In this document: in pieces, positions 7,726-18,314 of the stretch
Numbering within the stretch: the first letter of the stretch is position 1
How the letters are laid out: each line of letters opens with the position of its first letter
NCBI GenBank assembly: GCA_000504425.1
Contig: KI632513.1
Span: 2,236,386-2,300,385, forward strand
DNA: 64,000 nucleotides
Direction of reading: 5' to 3'
Source: Rhodopseudomonas palustris JSC-3b
Lineage (GTDB): Bacteria > Pseudomonadota > Alphaproteobacteria > Rhizobiales > Xanthobacteraceae
Made by a program: the position numbers and the translations under genes
Notes under the pieces: model-generated
Databases searched by the model: none
Seen by the model: only the letters and a program-made list of their open reading frames with translations
What the model was told of the DNA's origin: nothing

Positions 7726-9251
7726 CCGCGGATCAGCGCTTTCAGACCGCGCAGGCCGAACAACGTGAAGATCGCGGCGCCGTACACCACGGCGCCGACC
7801 ACGATCAGCAGCGCCAGCGCTGCTTCATCACGGAATGAGGCGAGCTGCGCGAGATAAGGCTGCGCGAAATATGCGCTGCCCCACAGCGCCGCGCCGAGCA
7901 GCAGCCCGGCGCTCAAGAACTTGAGCAGCGAGCGCAGCAATGGCCGGTCAAGTTCCAGATAGCCGTAGCGCACCGCAAAGCCGAGCACGAGCAACAGATT
8001 GATCCAGGCGCCGACCGCGGTGGCAAGCGCCAGCCCGACCTGCGCCAGCGAGCCGACCAGCGCGAATTTCAGCGCGACATTGACGGCGACGCCGGTCAGC
8101 GCTGCCTTCACCGGCGTTGCGGTGTCCTTGCGCGCGTAGAAGGTCGCGACCGCGCTGCGGATCAGCACGAATGGGATCAGCCCGATCGCATAGGCGGCAA
8201 GGGTGTTGCCGGCCGCCAGCGCGTCGGCCTTGGTGAAGGCACCGCGCGCAAACATCGCACGCATGATCTCGTCGGGAACCGTGAGGAACGCGGCGACGAA
8301 CGGCACCGACAGCAGCAGCGTGAAATCGAAGGCGCGGCGCTGCGAGGCTTTGGCGCCGGCCTCATCGCCCGAGGTCAACAGCCGCGACATTTCCGGCAGC
8401 AGCACGGTGCCGATCGCGATGCCGATCACCCCGATCGGCAACTGGTTGAGCCGGTCGGCGTAGTACAGCGCCGACAGCGCGCCGGCCGCCAGGAAGGTGG
8501 CAATGATAGTGTCGGCAAACAGCGCGATCTGGGTGCCCATCGAGCCGAGCGTCGCCGGGCCGAGCGCGCGGAAGAACGAACGCACATCCTCATCGAGCTT
8601 TGGCCAGGAGAATCGCGGCAGGATTTTCTGCCGCGCGGCATCCTGCGCCAGCAGCAGGAATTCCAGCACACCGGCGACCAGCACGCCCCAGGCGGCGGCG
8701 TGGCCGGCACTTGGGAAAAACGCCGCCAGCGCCAGCGCCATCATCATCGACAGATTGAGGAAGATCGGCGCCGCCGCCGCGGCCGCAAAGCGCCGCATCA
8801 CATTCAACATGCCGCCATAGAGCGTCACCAGCGTGATCAGCAACAGATAGGGAAAGGTAATCCGCGTCAGCTCGACCGCGAGCGCGCCGCGCTGCGGATC
8901 ATCGGCAAAGCCCGGCGCCAGGATCGCGATCACCTGCGGCATGAACAAAAGCGCGATCACCAGCAGCACCGCCTGGGTGACGAACAGCAGCGTGAAGATG
9001 CGATTGGCAAACAGCCCGGCGGCAGCCGCGCCCTTCTCGCCGCTGACATGGGCATAGGCCGGCACGAACGCGGCGTTGAACGCGCCCTCGGCAAAGATCG
9101 CACGGAAATGATTGGGCAGCCGCAGCGCCACGAAGAAGGCGTCGGCCACCGGCCCAGCGCCAAGAATCGCCGCGAGCATGATGTCGCGCGCGAAGCCGGT
9201 GATGCGCGACAGCAGGGTGAAGCCGCCGACAGTGAAGATGCGCCTGAGCAT
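7722..9251 (-). CDS. murJ: Lipid II flippase MurJ (MviN family)
   Basis: This 509-residue polytopic membrane protein flips lipid II across the inner membrane for peptidoglycan synthesis. It opens with MLRRIFTVGGFTLLSRITGFARD, a stretch very conserved in MurJ/MviN. It continues with LPNHFRAIFAEGAFNAAFVPAY and about 14 hydrophobic segments, as expected of the MOP exporter fold. Its length is normal. It is tail-to-tail with the carbamoyltransferase, and the stop codons overlap (7722-7724 and 7723-7725). It could be co-transcribed with the aminotransferase gene upstream (129-bp gap). Confidence 0.95.
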   Translation of the reverse strand: MLRRIFTVGGFTLLSRITGFARDIMLAAILGAGPVADAFFVALRLPNHFRAIFAEGAFNAAFVPAYAHVSGEKGAAAAGLFANRIFTLLFVTQAVLLVIALLFMPQVIAILAPGFADDPQRGALAVELTRITFPYLLLITLVTLYGGMLNVMRRFAAAAAAPIFLNLSMMMALALAAFFPSAGHAAAWGVLVAGVLEFLLLAQDAARQKILPRFSWPKLDEDVRSFFRALGPATLGSMGTQIALFADTIIATFLAAGALSALYYADRLNQLPIGVIGIAIGTVLLPEMSRLLTSGDEAGAKASQRRAFDFTLLLSVPFVAAFLTVPDEIMRAMFARGAFTKADALAAGNTLAAYAIGLIPFVLIRSAVATFYARKDTATPVKAALTGVAVNVALKFALVGSLAQVGLALATAVGAWINLLLVLGFAVRYGYLELDRPLLRSLLKFLSAGLLLGAALWGSAYFAQPYLAQLASFRDEAALALLIVVGAVVYGAAIFTLFGLRGLKALIRG

Positions 9252-9379
9252 GCGCCGCTTCTACAGCATCAGGCGGCGCCGCAAAATGGAGATTCGCGGC
9301 CGCCGCGATGGCCGCCGCCCAAGGGCGGCTGGCCGGACCGGCCGCAGCAAAGCGGCCGGGGACCGATTAACAGCGCGGC

Positions 9380-10528
9380 TTAAGCCAGCGCGGCGCGCAC
9401 CGCGTCGATCACCCGCTGCTGGGTCGGGGCGTCGAGATAGGCGTGCATCGGCAGGCTGATCACCTCGGTCGACAGCTTTTCGCTGACCGGCAGCCCGCCA
9501 TCGGCCGCCGGATAGTGGCGATAAGCGGTCTGCTGGTGCATCGACTTGACATAGTACACCGCGGTCGGCACGCCCTTGGCCTTCAGGCTCGCGGCAAAGG
9601 CGTCGCGATCGGTGCCGGCCGGCAGGCGGATGGTGTATTGCGCCCACGTCGAATTGCCGAACGGCGCCACCATCGGCACCGTGACGACATCGGCGAGGCC
9701 CTGCGCATAGCGATCAGCGACGCGCTGCCGGGCGGCGATCTCGTCGTCAAAGATCTTGAGCTTCTCGATCAGGATCGCGGCCTGCATGGTGTCGAGGCGC
9801 GCGGTCAGGCCGAGCCGGACGTTATCGTATTTGTCAGAGCCCTGGCCGTGGACGCGCACGCTGCGCAGCGTCTCGGCGAGTTCGGCGTCGTCGGTGAAGA
9901 TCGCACCGCCATCGCCATAGCAGCCGAGCGGCTTGGCCGGGAAAAAGCTGGTGGCGGTGGCAAGCCCACAGGTGCCGAGCCGCCGTCCCTTATAGCTGGC
10001 GCCAAAGCTCTGGGCGGCGTCGTCGAGCACGAACATGCCCTCTTCCGCGGCGATCGCGGCGATCGCATCGTGATCGGCCGGCTGGCCGAACAGATCGACC
10101 GGGATCACCGCCTTCAGCTTCAGGCCGTGTCGCTTGGCGGTGGCGATGCCGCGCTTCAGCGACTCGATATCCATGTTGAAGGTGACTTCATCGACATCGA
10201 CAAACACCGGCGAGGCGCCGGTGAGCGCCACCACTTCGCCGGTGGCGCAGAACGTGAAGGTCGGGCAGATCACCGCATCGCCCGGGCCGATGCCCTTGGC
10301 CATCAGCACCATCAGCAGCGCGTCGGTGCCGCTGGCGCAGGCCACCACATGCTTGGCGCCGCTGAATGCCGCGAGATCAGCCTCAAACTGCATGACCTCC
10401 GGACCGTTGATGAACTGGCAGTGCTCGAGCACCCGGCCGACCGCCTGGTCGATCAGGCTGCCGAGACGGCGGCGCTGCGAGACAACGTCAATGAAAGGCA
10501 CGGGTTCGACGCGGAGCTGCTGATTCAT
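9380..10528 (-). CDS. DegT/DnrJ/EryC1 PLP aminotransferase, WbpE-like
   Basis: This 382-residue PLP-dependent sugar aminotransferase has Lys199, in SFFPAKPLGCYGDGGAIF, as the predicted Schiff-base residue. That stretch, together with CQFINGPEVMQFEADLAAF and VISLPMHAYLD, closely matches WbpE, which aminates UDP-2-acetamido-2-deoxy-3-oxo-D-glucuronate in Pseudomonas B-band O-antigen synthesis. The gene upstream is a Gfo/Idh/MocA oxidoreductase like WbpB, the partner that makes the 3-oxo substrate. A UDP-diaminouronate or similar 3-amino sugar is the likely product (inference from the pair). The start is well supported by alignment from residue 1. Confidence 0.9.
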   Translation of the reverse strand: MNQQLRVEPVPFIDVVSQRRRLGSLIDQAVGRVLEHCQFINGPEVMQFEADLAAFSGAKHVVACASGTDALLMVLMAKGIGPGDAVICPTFTFCATGEVVALTGASPVFVDVDEVTFNMDIESLKRGIATAKRHGLKLKAVIPVDLFGQPADHDAIAAIAAEEGMFVLDDAAQSFGASYKGRRLGTCGLATATSFFPAKPLGCYGDGGAIFTDDAELAETLRSVRVHGQGSDKYDNVRLGLTARLDTMQAAILIEKLKIFDDEIAARQRVADRYAQGLADVVTVPMVAPFGNSTWAQYTIRLPAGTDRDAFAASLKAKGVPTAVYYVKSMHQQTAYRHYPAADGGLPVSEKLSTEVISLPMHAYLDAPTQQRVIDAVRAALA

Positions 10529-10596
10529 GTCTCTTCGGGGGATGGAGGAAAGGGAAACGCCAGATCGACGCTGTCGCGGAAGTGGGAACGGCCGTG

Positions 10597-11604
10597 CTAA
10601 CTCGCCACGCGCAGCGACGCTGCGCGGCCATCGCCGCTCTGATCCTGAGCCGAGAGCGGTTCAAGGCACTTGATGGCGATCTCGAGGCTGGCGACGCCCT
10701 CCTCGCCGGTCACCGCGGGCACCTTGCGGTTACGCACCGCGTCGGTGAACGCGATCAGTTCGGCGCGCAGCGGCTCGTCATGGCCGACCGGCAAATGGCG
10801 CATCGAATAGCTGCCGTCCGGCTGGAAGCCGAAGCACTCGGTCACCTGGCGGGTCAGCAGATCGCCCTGCACATATTTGCCGCGGGTCGCGATCGTGACG
10901 TTGCGCGCCTTGAACGGCGTCAGCCAGTTGGTGTTGATATGCGCCAACACGCCGGATGCCGTGCGGAATTGCAGCAACGCGATATCCTCGCGCTCGGCAA
11001 CGGCGCTGGAGAGCTGCGGCTGCACCTGCACGATGTCTGACTCGGTGAACCAGCGGATCAGGTCGATATCGTGGACCGCCAGATCGATCACCACGCCGAC
11101 ATTGGACATGCGCGGCGGGAACGGACCGACCCGGGTGATGCCAATCGACAGAATGTCTTCGCCCGCGATCGCCTTCTTGATCGCCACCACCGCGGGATTG
11201 AAGCGTTCGACATGGCCGACCATCAGCGTGACATTGGCGCGATGCGCGGCGGCGACGATTTCGCGGCCCTGCTGCACCGTGGACGCCACCGGCTTTTCCA
11301 CCAGCACATGAATGCCGCGCGCGATGCAGTCGAGCGCGATCTCGTGATGCAGATGGGTCGGCGCTGCGATCGTCACCGCCTCGACGCCGGCCGCGCACAG
11401 CTCATCGAGCCGCGCAAAGGTCGGACAGCCGATCACACGCGCGGCGTGATCGCGATGATCGAGCAGCGGATCGACGATCCCGACCAGTTCGATGCCAGGC
11501 AAGCCGGCGAGCACCCGGCCATGATTGAAGCCCATCACACCGGCCCCAATCACACCGACGCGCAACAGGCGCTCCTTGCCGAGATCGAATTCACGGGAAG
11601 TCAT
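10597..11604 (-). CDS. Gfo/Idh/MocA-family NAD(P)-dependent oxidoreductase, WbpB-like
   Basis: This 335-residue dehydrogenase has an N-terminal Rossmann domain with VGVIGAGVMG (16-25) and the family EKP motif in VLVEKPVAS (about 100-108), followed by the alpha/beta substrate domain. In WbpB-type enzymes the 3-hydroxyl of UDP-N-acetylglucosaminuronate is oxidised. Pairing with the WbpE-like aminotransferase 68 bp downstream supports that role but does not prove it. The start at 11604 has a GAGG 7 bases upstream; a longer frame to 11676 lacks such support. A UDP-GlcNAc 6-dehydrogenase (WbpA) is not in the window. Confidence 0.88.
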   Translation of the reverse strand: MTSREFDLGKERLLRVGVIGAGVMGFNHGRVLAGLPGIELVGIVDPLLDHRDHAARVIGCPTFARLDELCAAGVEAVTIAAPTHLHHEIALDCIARGIHVLVEKPVASTVQQGREIVAAAHRANVTLMVGHVERFNPAVVAIKKAIAGEDILSIGITRVGPFPPRMSNVGVVIDLAVHDIDLIRWFTESDIVQVQPQLSSAVAEREDIALLQFRTASGVLAHINTNWLTPFKARNVTIATRGKYVQGDLLTRQVTECFGFQPDGSYSMRHLPVGHDEPLRAELIAFTDAVRNRKVPAVTGEEGVASLEIAIKCLEPLSAQDQSGDGRAASLRVAS

Positions 11605-11786
11605 GCTTTGCCTCAATTTTGTTACCATCCACCGCGCCGCCGGCCGCGACGCGGAACTTGACCAACCTCCTAGCACGTGGGCGCGCGGGAGGCGAAATTG
11701 CGATCAAACACGTTTTGATTCAATTGATTACAATTCCATGGCGTGACGGAACCATCGGAAATTGCAGCCTTTTCCGATGATCTCCG

Positions 11787-12770
11787 TCATACCTGGTAAT
11801 GATACCGATACCAGGCGACGAACTCGCGCAGCCCGTCCGCGATCGGCGTCGAGGGGCTAAAGCCAACATCGCGAATCAGATCATCGACATCGGCGAAGGT
11901 CTCGGGCACGTCGCCGGGCTGCATCGGCAGCATCTCTTTGACGGCAGTGCGCTGCAATTCGCGCTCCAGCAATGTCACCACGTCCATCAGTTCTTCGGGG
12001 TGGTGATTACCGACATTGTAGATGCGCGCCGGCGCCGAACCGAACAGAGCTTCGCCAGCCTGCGGGACATGATCGATCAGCCGCGCGATCACGCGCGTGA
12101 CGTCATCGACATAGGTGAAGTCGCGGCGCATGCGGCCGTGGTTGAACAGTTTGATCGGCTCACCCGCGACGATCGCCTTGGTGAACAAAAACAGCGCCAT
12201 GTCCGGCCGATACCACGGGCCATAGATGGTGAAGAACCGCAGCCCCGTGGTCGGCAGCCGATAGAGATGGCTGTAGGAATAAGCCATCACCTCATTGGCC
12301 TTCTTGGTGGCCGCATAGAGGCTGACCGGCTGGTCGGTGCGATCGCTCACGGAAAATGGCAGCTTGGTGTTGGCGCCATAGACCGAGGACGACGACGCAT
12401 AGATAAGATGGCCGCAGCCATGGTGGCGGCAGCCTTCCAGAATATTGGCAAAGCCCTGCAGATTGGCGTCGATATAGGCGTGCGGGTGTTTTAGCGAGTA
12501 GCGCACCCCGGCCTGCGCGGCGAGATGGATCACCACCGGAAAGCGGTGCTTGGCAAACAGCGCCGCGGTGGCGTCGCGATCGGCGAGATCGAGCTGCACG
12601 AATTCAAAGCCCGGCAGATCGCGCAGCTGCGCCAGCCGCGCCTGCTTGAGCGCCGGATCGTAGTAATCATTGAGGCTGTCGACCGCGATCACGCGCTGAC
12701 CGGCGCGCAGCATTTCACGGGCGACGTGAAAGCCGATGAAACCGGCCGCCCCGGTGATCAGCATTTTCAT
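11787..12770 (-). CDS. NAD-dependent nucleotide-sugar epimerase, UDP-glucuronate 4-epimerase type
   Basis: This 327-residue short-chain dehydrogenase/reductase has GAAGFIG (7-13) and the catalytic YxxxK (Tyr152, Lys156). [32 protein letters not shown] and [10 protein letters not shown] are characteristic of the bacterial LpsL/UDP-glucuronate 4-epimerase group, which makes UDP-galacturonate for LPS or capsule. The usual GPWGRPDMA reads GPWYRPDMA here. Its 3' neighbour is the WbpB-like gene (182-bp AT-rich gap). The start overlaps the stop of hldE by 4 bp, so it is co-transcribed with the heptose genes. Confidence 0.88.
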   Translation of the reverse strand: MKMLITGAAGFIGFHVAREMLRAGQRVIAVDSLNDYYDPALKQARLAQLRDLPGFEFVQLDLADRDATAALFAKHRFPVVIHLAAQAGVRYSLKHPHAYIDANLQGFANILEGCRHHGCGHLIYASSSSVYGANTKLPFSVSDRTDQPVSLYAATKKANEVMAYSYSHLYRLPTTGLRFFTIYGPWYRPDMALFLFTKAIVAGEPIKLFNHGRMRRDFTYVDDVTRVIARLIDHVPQAGEALFGSAPARIYNVGNHHPEELMDVVTLLERELQRTAVKEMLPMQPGDVPETFADVDDLIRDVGFSPSTPIADGLREFVAWYRYHYQV

Positions 12771-14239
12771 AGTTGTCCTCCTCGAGCGCGGCCCACCAGC
12801 GAGGTGGTGGAGTGGCCGGGCAGAATGTCGATCAGCAGCACCTCGCCGCCATAGCTATCGACCACCTCATGGCCGACCACCTGCGCGCGGGTGTAGTCGC
12901 CGCCCTTGACCAGCACGCTCGGCCGGATGCGCTTGATCAGTTCGAGCGGCGTATCCTCGGCAAAGATCGCGACCAGATCGACCGCCTCCAGCGCAGCGAG
13001 CACCTCGGCGCGCGAACGCTCGTCCTGCACCGGGCGGCTGTCGCCCTTCAGCCGCTTCACCGAGGCATCGCTGTTCAGCCCGACGATCAGCCGATCGCAA
13101 GCGGCGCGCGCCGCGGTCAGCACCTTGACGTGGCCAGGATGCAGAATGTCGAAACAGCCATTGGTGAAGCCGACCCGCAGCCCTTCGGCGCGCCATTCGG
13201 TGAGATGGGGTTCAAGGTCGCCGCCGGCAGCAACGATCTTCTCCTCGGCCGCCAGGAAAGCGTGCGGCAGAATCTTGCGGCGCAATTCGGCGAGCGACAC
13301 GCTGGCGGTGCCCTTCTTGCTGACCGCCACCGCCGCCGCGGCATTGGCGGCGCGCAGCGCGATGTCCCAGCTCGCGCCGGCCGCCAGCATCACCGCCAGC
13401 ACCGCCGCCACCGTGTCGCCCGCGCCGGACACGTCGCGCACCTTGACCGGATGCGCCGGCACATGGATCGCCTCGCCCTGGCGCGGCACCAGCGTCATGC
13501 CGCGCTCGCTCTGCGTCACCAGCAGCGCGGCGCAATCCGCCGCCGCCATCGCCTCGCGCGCCGCGCGGGCGATCTCAACTGGGGTATCGGCACGGCTGCG
13601 CGTCGCCTCGCAAAATTCCTTGCGGTTCGGCGTCAGCAGCGTGGCGCCGCGATACAGCGCAAAGTTCGGGCTTTTCGGATCAACGATCACCCGCTTGCCG
13701 AGTTTCTGCGCGGCGTCGATCGTTTCGCGGATCAAGCGCGCGGTCAGCACGCCCTTGGCGTAGTCCGACAGCAGCACGATATCGACGCGCGGCAATTGCG
13801 CCAGCACCGCATCAATCAGGCGCTGCTCGATTTCGGCCGAGGCCGGGGCCGCGGTTTCCCAATCGGCGCGCAGCATGTGGGTGGAGAAATGCTCGGAGAC
13901 GAACCGCACCTTGCGGGTGGTCGGCCGCGACGGATCGCACACCAACACCGGGGTGATGCGCGCATCGGCGTCGAGCGCGGCATTGAGCGTGCGCCCGGCG
14001 TCGTCATCGCCGATCAGGCCGACGAAGATGCAGCTCGCGCCCAGAGCTGCGATGTTGCGCGCGACATTGCCGGCGCCGCCGACATCGATCTCGCTGCGCT
14101 GCGCGGCGATCACCGGGGCCGGCGCCTCCGGCGAGATGCGCGACACCTCGCCATAGACGAATTCATCGAGCATCAAATCGCCAACGCACAGCACGGTCTG
14201 GCGTGAGATCGCCGGCGTCAGAGTATCGAAATCGAGCAT
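12767..14239 (-). CDS. hldE: Bifunctional heptose-7-phosphate kinase / heptose-1-phosphate adenylyltransferase
   Basis: This 490-residue enzyme has two domains. An N-terminal PfkB-type kinase contains [16 protein letters not shown] and the [11 protein letters not shown] anion hole. A C-terminal nucleotidyltransferase contains [10 protein letters not shown] (HPGH at 367-370) and [14 protein letters not shown]. It makes heptose 1,7-bisphosphate from heptose 7-phosphate and later ADP-heptose, two steps of ADP-L-glycero-D-manno-heptose synthesis. The start at 14239 agrees with the family (MLDFDTL). It lies 13 bp after hldD and overlaps the epimerase by 4 bp, forming an hldD-hldE-epimerase operon. 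Confidence 0.96.
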   Translation of the reverse strand: MLDFDTLTPAISRQTVLCVGDLMLDEFVYGEVSRISPEAPAPVIAAQRSEIDVGGAGNVARNIAALGASCIFVGLIGDDDAGRTLNAALDADARITPVLVCDPSRPTTRKVRFVSEHFSTHMLRADWETAAPASAEIEQRLIDAVLAQLPRVDIVLLSDYAKGVLTARLIRETIDAAQKLGKRVIVDPKSPNFALYRGATLLTPNRKEFCEATRSRADTPVEIARAAREAMAAADCAALLVTQSERGMTLVPRQGEAIHVPAHPVKVRDVSGAGDTVAAVLAVMLAAGASWDIALRAANAAAAVAVSKKGTASVSLAELRRKILPHAFLAAEEKIVAAGGDLEPHLTEWRAEGLRVGFTNGCFDILHPGHVKVLTAARAACDRLIVGLNSDASVKRLKGDSRPVQDERSRAEVLAALEAVDLVAIFAEDTPLELIKRIRPSVLVKGGDYTRAQVVGHEVVDSYGGEVLLIDILPGHSTTSLVGRARGGQL

Positions 14240-14252
14240 GGCACCGATCCTG

Positions 14253-15233
14253 TCAGCGATAGCGATCGGCGGCGTTGAGATAGCCGTTGACGTAAGCGGC
14301 CACCGCCTCTTCCAACGCCGTGAAGCCGCCATTGTAGCCGGCCTGCCGCAGCCGATCGCCCTCACTCTCGGTGAAGTATTGATAGCTGCCGCGGATCTGC
14401 TCCGGCATGTCGATATAGTCGATATTGGGCTGCTGATTGAGCGCGCTATAGGCGGCCAGGATCAGGTCGCGGAAGCTGCGCGCATGGCCGGTGCCGACAT
14501 TGAACAGCCCGCTCACCGACGGCGTTGCGAGCAGCCAGATGATCACCCGCACCACGTCATCGACATAGATGAAGTCGCGGCGCTGATCGCCATCGGCGAT
14601 GCCCTCGCGGTGCGATTTGAACAGCTGCACCACCCGGCCGCTCTTGATGTCCTCGAAGCGCCGCTCCAGCACGCTGGCCATGGTGCCCTTGTGATATTCG
14701 TTCGGCCCGAACACGTTGAAGAATTTCAGGCCGGCCCATTGCGGCGGCAGCTTCTGGCCTTTGGCGACGCGCTCGGCGACCAACAGGTCAAACAGATGCT
14801 TGCTCCAGCCATAGAGATTCATCGGCCGCAGCTGCTTGAGGGCCTCCAGCGAAGGATCGTCAGCAAAACCCTGCTCGCCATCGCCATAGGTCGCGGCGGA
14901 GGAGGCATAGATCAGCGGCACGCCATGGTCGGTGCACCAGTCCAGCAGCCGCAGCGACAGCCGGAAATTGCTGTTCATGACGAGGTCGCCGTCGGTGGCG
15001 GTGGTCGCGGAGATCGCGCCCATATGGATCACGGCATCGAGCCGCCGCCCCTGCAGCCACGCGCTAAGTTCCTCAGGCGGCACGAAATCGGCGAGCTGGC
15101 GCTTGGCCAGATTGCGCCATTTGCCGTCGTCCCCGAGCCAATCGCAGACCACCACATCGCTGCGGCCGGCCTCGTTGAGCGCGGCGACGACATTTGATCC
15201 GATAAAACCGGCCCCTCCGGTCACCAGCAGCAT
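14253..15233 (-). CDS. hldD: ADP-L-glycero-D-manno-heptose 6-epimerase
   Basis: This 326-residue SDR epimerase converts ADP-D-glycero- to ADP-L-glycero-D-manno-heptose. It has GGAGFIGSN near the N-terminus (6-14), catalytic Tyr141 and Lys145 in [11 protein letters not shown], and the HldD-specific stretches [23 protein letters not shown] and [11 protein letters not shown]. The start at 15233 aligns with HldD; the frame extends further upstream without similarity. It is the first gene of the minus-strand heptose operon. It is divergent from waaF across a 174-bp gap that should hold both promoters; I see no clear operator there. Confidence 0.96.
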   Translation of the reverse strand: MLLVTGGAGFIGSNVVAALNEAGRSDVVVCDWLGDDGKWRNLAKRQLADFVPPEELSAWLQGRRLDAVIHMGAISATTATDGDLVMNSNFRLSLRLLDWCTDHGVPLIYASSAATYGDGEQGFADDPSLEALKQLRPMNLYGWSKHLFDLLVAERVAKGQKLPPQWAGLKFFNVFGPNEYHKGTMASVLERRFEDIKSGRVVQLFKSHREGIADGDQRRDFIYVDDVVRVIIWLLATPSVSGLFNVGTGHARSFRDLILAAYSALNQQPNIDYIDMPEQIRGSYQYFTESEGDRLRQAGYNGGFTALEEAVAAYVNGYLNAADRYR

Positions 15234-15407
15234 GGCACATCCTGTCGTGATTGAGCGCAGCAGGTTTGCCCCACTCCGCCCCGGCAGGCAACCCGAGCCC
15301 GGCAGGTTTGCCAACAGGATTAACGGCCGAATCCGGCTGGACGGCGGGATTGCCAAGCGCTATCGGGCTTGCGCAAGCGCCCGCGCTGACGATCGGACCC
15401 CGATACA

Positions 15408-16496
15408 ATGAATTACGAATCATTGCTAGCCGAGCTGGCCCAGCGGCCAGATCGTGCCGAAACCAGCCCGGTGCTGCTGGTGCCCTATATGTGGATCGGC
15501 GATTTCGTGCGCTGCCATACCGTGGTGCGGGTATTGAAGGACCGCTGGCCGCAGCGGCCGGTCGATGTTTTGACCACCAGCCTGTGCGCGCCGCTGGTCG
15601 ATTACATGCCCGGCGTGCGCCAGGGCATCGTGTTCGACCTGCCGCGCGGCAAGATTTCGCCGACCCACGAGCGCGCGCTGGCGGCGCGGCTGCGCGCCGA
15701 GCAATACGGCGCCTCGCTGGTGATGCCGCGCACCTTCAAATCGACCATCGCGCCCTGGCTGGCCGGTATTCCACAGCGGACCGGCTTCATCGGCGAGATG
15801 CGCTTTGGGCTGCTCAATGATTGGCGGCGCGGCGAACGGGCGCTGCCGCGCATGATCGACCGCTGCGCCGCGCTGGCGCTGCCCGCCAACATCGAATTGC
15901 CGATGGATTGGCCGGAGCCGCAGCTTGAGGTGCCGCAGGCCGAGATCGACGCCTGGCGGCAGGCGCGCGGCCTGACCGGCAAGACCGTGGTGGCGCTCGC
16001 GCCCGGCGCGGTCGGCCCGGCCAAGCGCTGGAGCTATTATCCGGAAACCGCCAAGGCGCTGACCGCTCAGGGTTTTGAGGTTTGGGTGATCGGCGGGCCG
16101 AACGAGACCCCGGCGGCGCAGGCGATCGTTGCCGCGGCCGGTCCCGGCGCGCGCGACCTGACCGGGCGCGACCTGCGCGACGGCATTTTGGCGCTGGCCG
16201 CCGCCGATCTGGTGATTTCCAACGATTCCGGGCTGCTGCACGTCTCGGCGGCGATCGGCTCGCCGACCATCGGCATTTTTGGGCCGACCAGCGCCTGGCA
16301 TTACGCGCCGCTCAACCCGATCGACGCCATCATCGAAACCAAGACCACGGTCGAATGCCGCCCGTGCCACAAGCCGGTGTGCCGGGTCGAGCATCACCGC
16401 TGTATGCGCGACATCCCCGAGGCCGAGGTCACCGCGACCGCGCTGCAAGTGCTGAGCAAGGCCGGGCTCGGCGCCGCCGAGCTGCACGCGCCATGA
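15408..16496 (+). CDS. waaF: ADP-heptose:LPS heptosyltransferase II (WaaF, glycosyltransferase family 9)
   Basis: This 362-residue GT9 enzyme is predicted to add the second heptose to the LPS inner core at the cytoplasmic face. It has [18 protein letters not shown] near the N-terminus, then [18 protein letters not shown] and [20 protein letters not shown], which form the ADP-heptose site. The C-terminal Cys-rich [17 protein letters not shown] is usual for this subfamily. It overlaps gmhB by 4 bp (ATGA), so the two are translationally coupled. Confidence 0.94.
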   Translation: MNYESLLAELAQRPDRAETSPVLLVPYMWIGDFVRCHTVVRVLKDRWPQRPVDVLTTSLCAPLVDYMPGVRQGIVFDLPRGKISPTHERALAARLRAEQYGASLVMPRTFKSTIAPWLAGIPQRTGFIGEMRFGLLNDWRRGERALPRMIDRCAALALPANIELPMDWPEPQLEVPQAEIDAWRQARGLTGKTVVALAPGAVGPAKRWSYYPETAKALTAQGFEVWVIGGPNETPAAQAIVAAAGPGARDLTGRDLRDGILALAAADLVISNDSGLLHVSAAIGSPTIGIFGPTSAWHYAPLNPIDAIIETKTTVECRPCHKPVCRVEHHRCMRDIPEAEVTATALQVLSKAGLGAAELHAP

Positions 16497-17026
16497 CCGC
16501 ACGGCAGCCGCGGCCGGCGGCGTTTCTCGATCGCGACGGCGTCATCAATTACAATGATCACTATGTCGGCTCGCGCGAGCGCTTTCGCTGGATGCCGGGC
16601 GCGGCAGCCGCGATCCGCCGGCTCAATGAGGCCGGCTACTATGTGTTCGTGATTTCCAATCAATCCGGCGTGGCGCGCGGCATGTTCACCGAGGACGATG
16701 TGTGCGCGCTGCATAGCTGGATGTGCGACGAGCTGCTACGCCAGCACGCGCGGATCGACGATCTGCGCTTTTGCCCCTATCACCCGGACGGCTTGGTCGA
16801 GGCCTATCGCCGCCACAGCGATCACCGCAAGCCGCAGCCGGGCATGATCCTCGATCTGATGGCGCAGTGGCCGGTGCTGCGCGAGCGCAGCTTTGTGATC
16901 GGCGACAGCGACAGTGACATCGAAGCCGCGACCGCAGCCGGCCTGCCCGGCCATCTGTTCGCGCCCGGCGATCTCGATGAATTCGTTGCCAAGGTGCTGG
17001 CGAGCAGCGCTGTCACGCCGGGCTAA
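16493..17026 (+). CDS. gmhB: D-glycero-beta-D-manno-heptose 1,7-bisphosphate 7-phosphatase
   Basis: This 177-residue HAD-family phosphatase opens with [17 protein letters not shown], the DxDGVIN nucleophile motif of GmhB. It continues with [13 protein letters not shown] and the zinc-loop region RFCPYHPDG...HRKPQPGM, then [10 protein letters not shown], the HAD motif IV. It removes the 7-phosphate between the two HldE reactions. Translation starts within the waaF stop. Its 3' end overlaps waaC on the opposite strand by 14 bp. gmhA, needed to start the pathway, is not in this cluster. Confidence 0.94.
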   Translation: MTARQPRPAAFLDRDGVINYNDHYVGSRERFRWMPGAAAAIRRLNEAGYYVFVISNQSGVARGMFTEDDVCALHSWMCDELLRQHARIDDLRFCPYHPDGLVEAYRRHSDHRKPQPGMILDLMAQWPVLRERSFVIGDSDSDIEAATAAGLPGHLFAPGDLDEFVAKVLASSAVTPG

Positions 17027-17963
17027 GTAATCGCTCGGCGGCGCCGATCGCATCATCAGCGCTGGGCTGCGCGCCCTTGCCGCCGATCACTGTCATCGGC
17101 CCGGCGCCGACCGGCCCGGTCAGTCCCGGTTCAGTGGCGAGAAACACCGCAACCAGCGGCACCCGATACGCCGCCGCCAGATGCAGCAAGCCAGTATCGA
17201 CGCCGATCACCAGCGCGGCATTGCCGATGGTCTGCGCGGTGCGATCGAGCGATTGCCGCGGCAGCACCCGGCTATTTGGAATCGCCGCGCATAGCCGTTC
17301 GCTGCGCTGCCGTTCCAGCTCCGTGCCCCAGGGCAGCACCACTTCAAGGCCATGACGCTGCAGCCAATCGCCGACCGCGATCCAATGCGGCTCGCTCCAT
17401 TCCTTGCTGACGCGCGAGGTGCCATGCAGCAGCACCGCATAGCGCGCCTGATCGGTGTGCGGCTGCGGCACCAGCCCGTAATCGACCTCGCCATCCAGCT
17501 GATAGCCGAGCGACAATGCCGTGAGCGTGCGATTGCGCGTCACGGCATGCAGCGACCGGCTGACCGTGTGGGTGACGTCATAAAATTTTGCGGCCAGCGG
17601 CTCGCGGATGCTGCCGGCGTCGTAACCATGGCGCAGGCCGCAGGCGAGCTTGGTCATCAGCCCGGAGCGGATCAGCCCCTGGGTATCGACCACCAGATCA
17701 AACTCGCCCTCGCGCAGCGTGGTGACGAATTCGGCGACCTCATGCCAAGTCGAGCGCTGAACTAACTGCTTGCGCCAACGCCGCGTCGCCACCGGAATGA
17801 CGTCGGAGATCGCAGGATGCAGCCGCGCCAGCGGCGCAAAGGCTTCTTCCACCACCCAGGACAGCCGCACGTCGGGACGATGGCGGGCGGCATCGGTGAT
17901 GGCCGGCATTTGATGCACCACGTCGCCGAGCGATGAGGTCTTGATGAAGAGAATCCCAGTCAT
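17013..17963 (-). CDS. waaC: ADP-heptose:LPS heptosyltransferase I
   Basis: This 316-residue GT9 enzyme transfers the first heptose onto Kdo of the LPS core. It begins [19 protein letters not shown], the strongly conserved WaaC N-terminus. It has [34 protein letters not shown] and [21 protein letters not shown]. The start at 17963 is fixed by family alignment; the open frame extends over 600 bases further upstream, but that part has no similarity and overlaps the transporter gene. It lies on the opposite strand, facing gmhB. Confidence 0.95.
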   Translation of the reverse strand: MTGILFIKTSSLGDVVHQMPAITDAARHRPDVRLSWVVEEAFAPLARLHPAISDVIPVATRRWRKQLVQRSTWHEVAEFVTTLREGEFDLVVDTQGLIRSGLMTKLACGLRHGYDAGSIREPLAAKFYDVTHTVSRSLHAVTRNRTLTALSLGYQLDGEVDYGLVPQPHTDQARYAVLLHGTSRVSKEWSEPHWIAVGDWLQRHGLEVVLPWGTELERQRSERLCAAIPNSRVLPRQSLDRTAQTIGNAALVIGVDTGLLHLAAAYRVPLVAVFLATEPGLTGPVGAGPMTVIGGKGAQPSADDAIGAAERLLSPA

Positions 17964-18314
17964 CCGATCGACCGTGAACGTGGACACAAGCGGGGCCGCA
18001 GCATAGCGCGGCCGTTCCCTCGTAACGGCAGAGCGCCGCAAAGTCGATTCCGCCAAATTGTGAGCCCCCTGCGCTGCACGCGATCCAAGCGTGACGCCGC
18101 GACGACGCGCCTGAAACAACGGCGATTTTGGCTGTTCGCCACCTTCGCCAAGGCGTTCGACCTTGGGTGCACGGTTTCGTTTCAAGGCGCGGGACAAGCG
18201 GATAACTCTCGGATTTGGCTTGAAAATCTCAAGCATCGCAGGCAAGGAAACGCAGTTTCCCGGCGGCTGATGCGCGGGCGAATTTGCGGCGTTGCGCCGT
18301 CTCATGGAGCGCGG
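17964..18314. other. 351-bp divergent intergenic region between waaC and ABC transporter
   Basis: This stretch contains the start-proximal regions of two divergent genes. Open frames run through it on both strands but show no similarity or start signals. No repeat, terminator or RNA was recognised. Confidence 0.5.
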
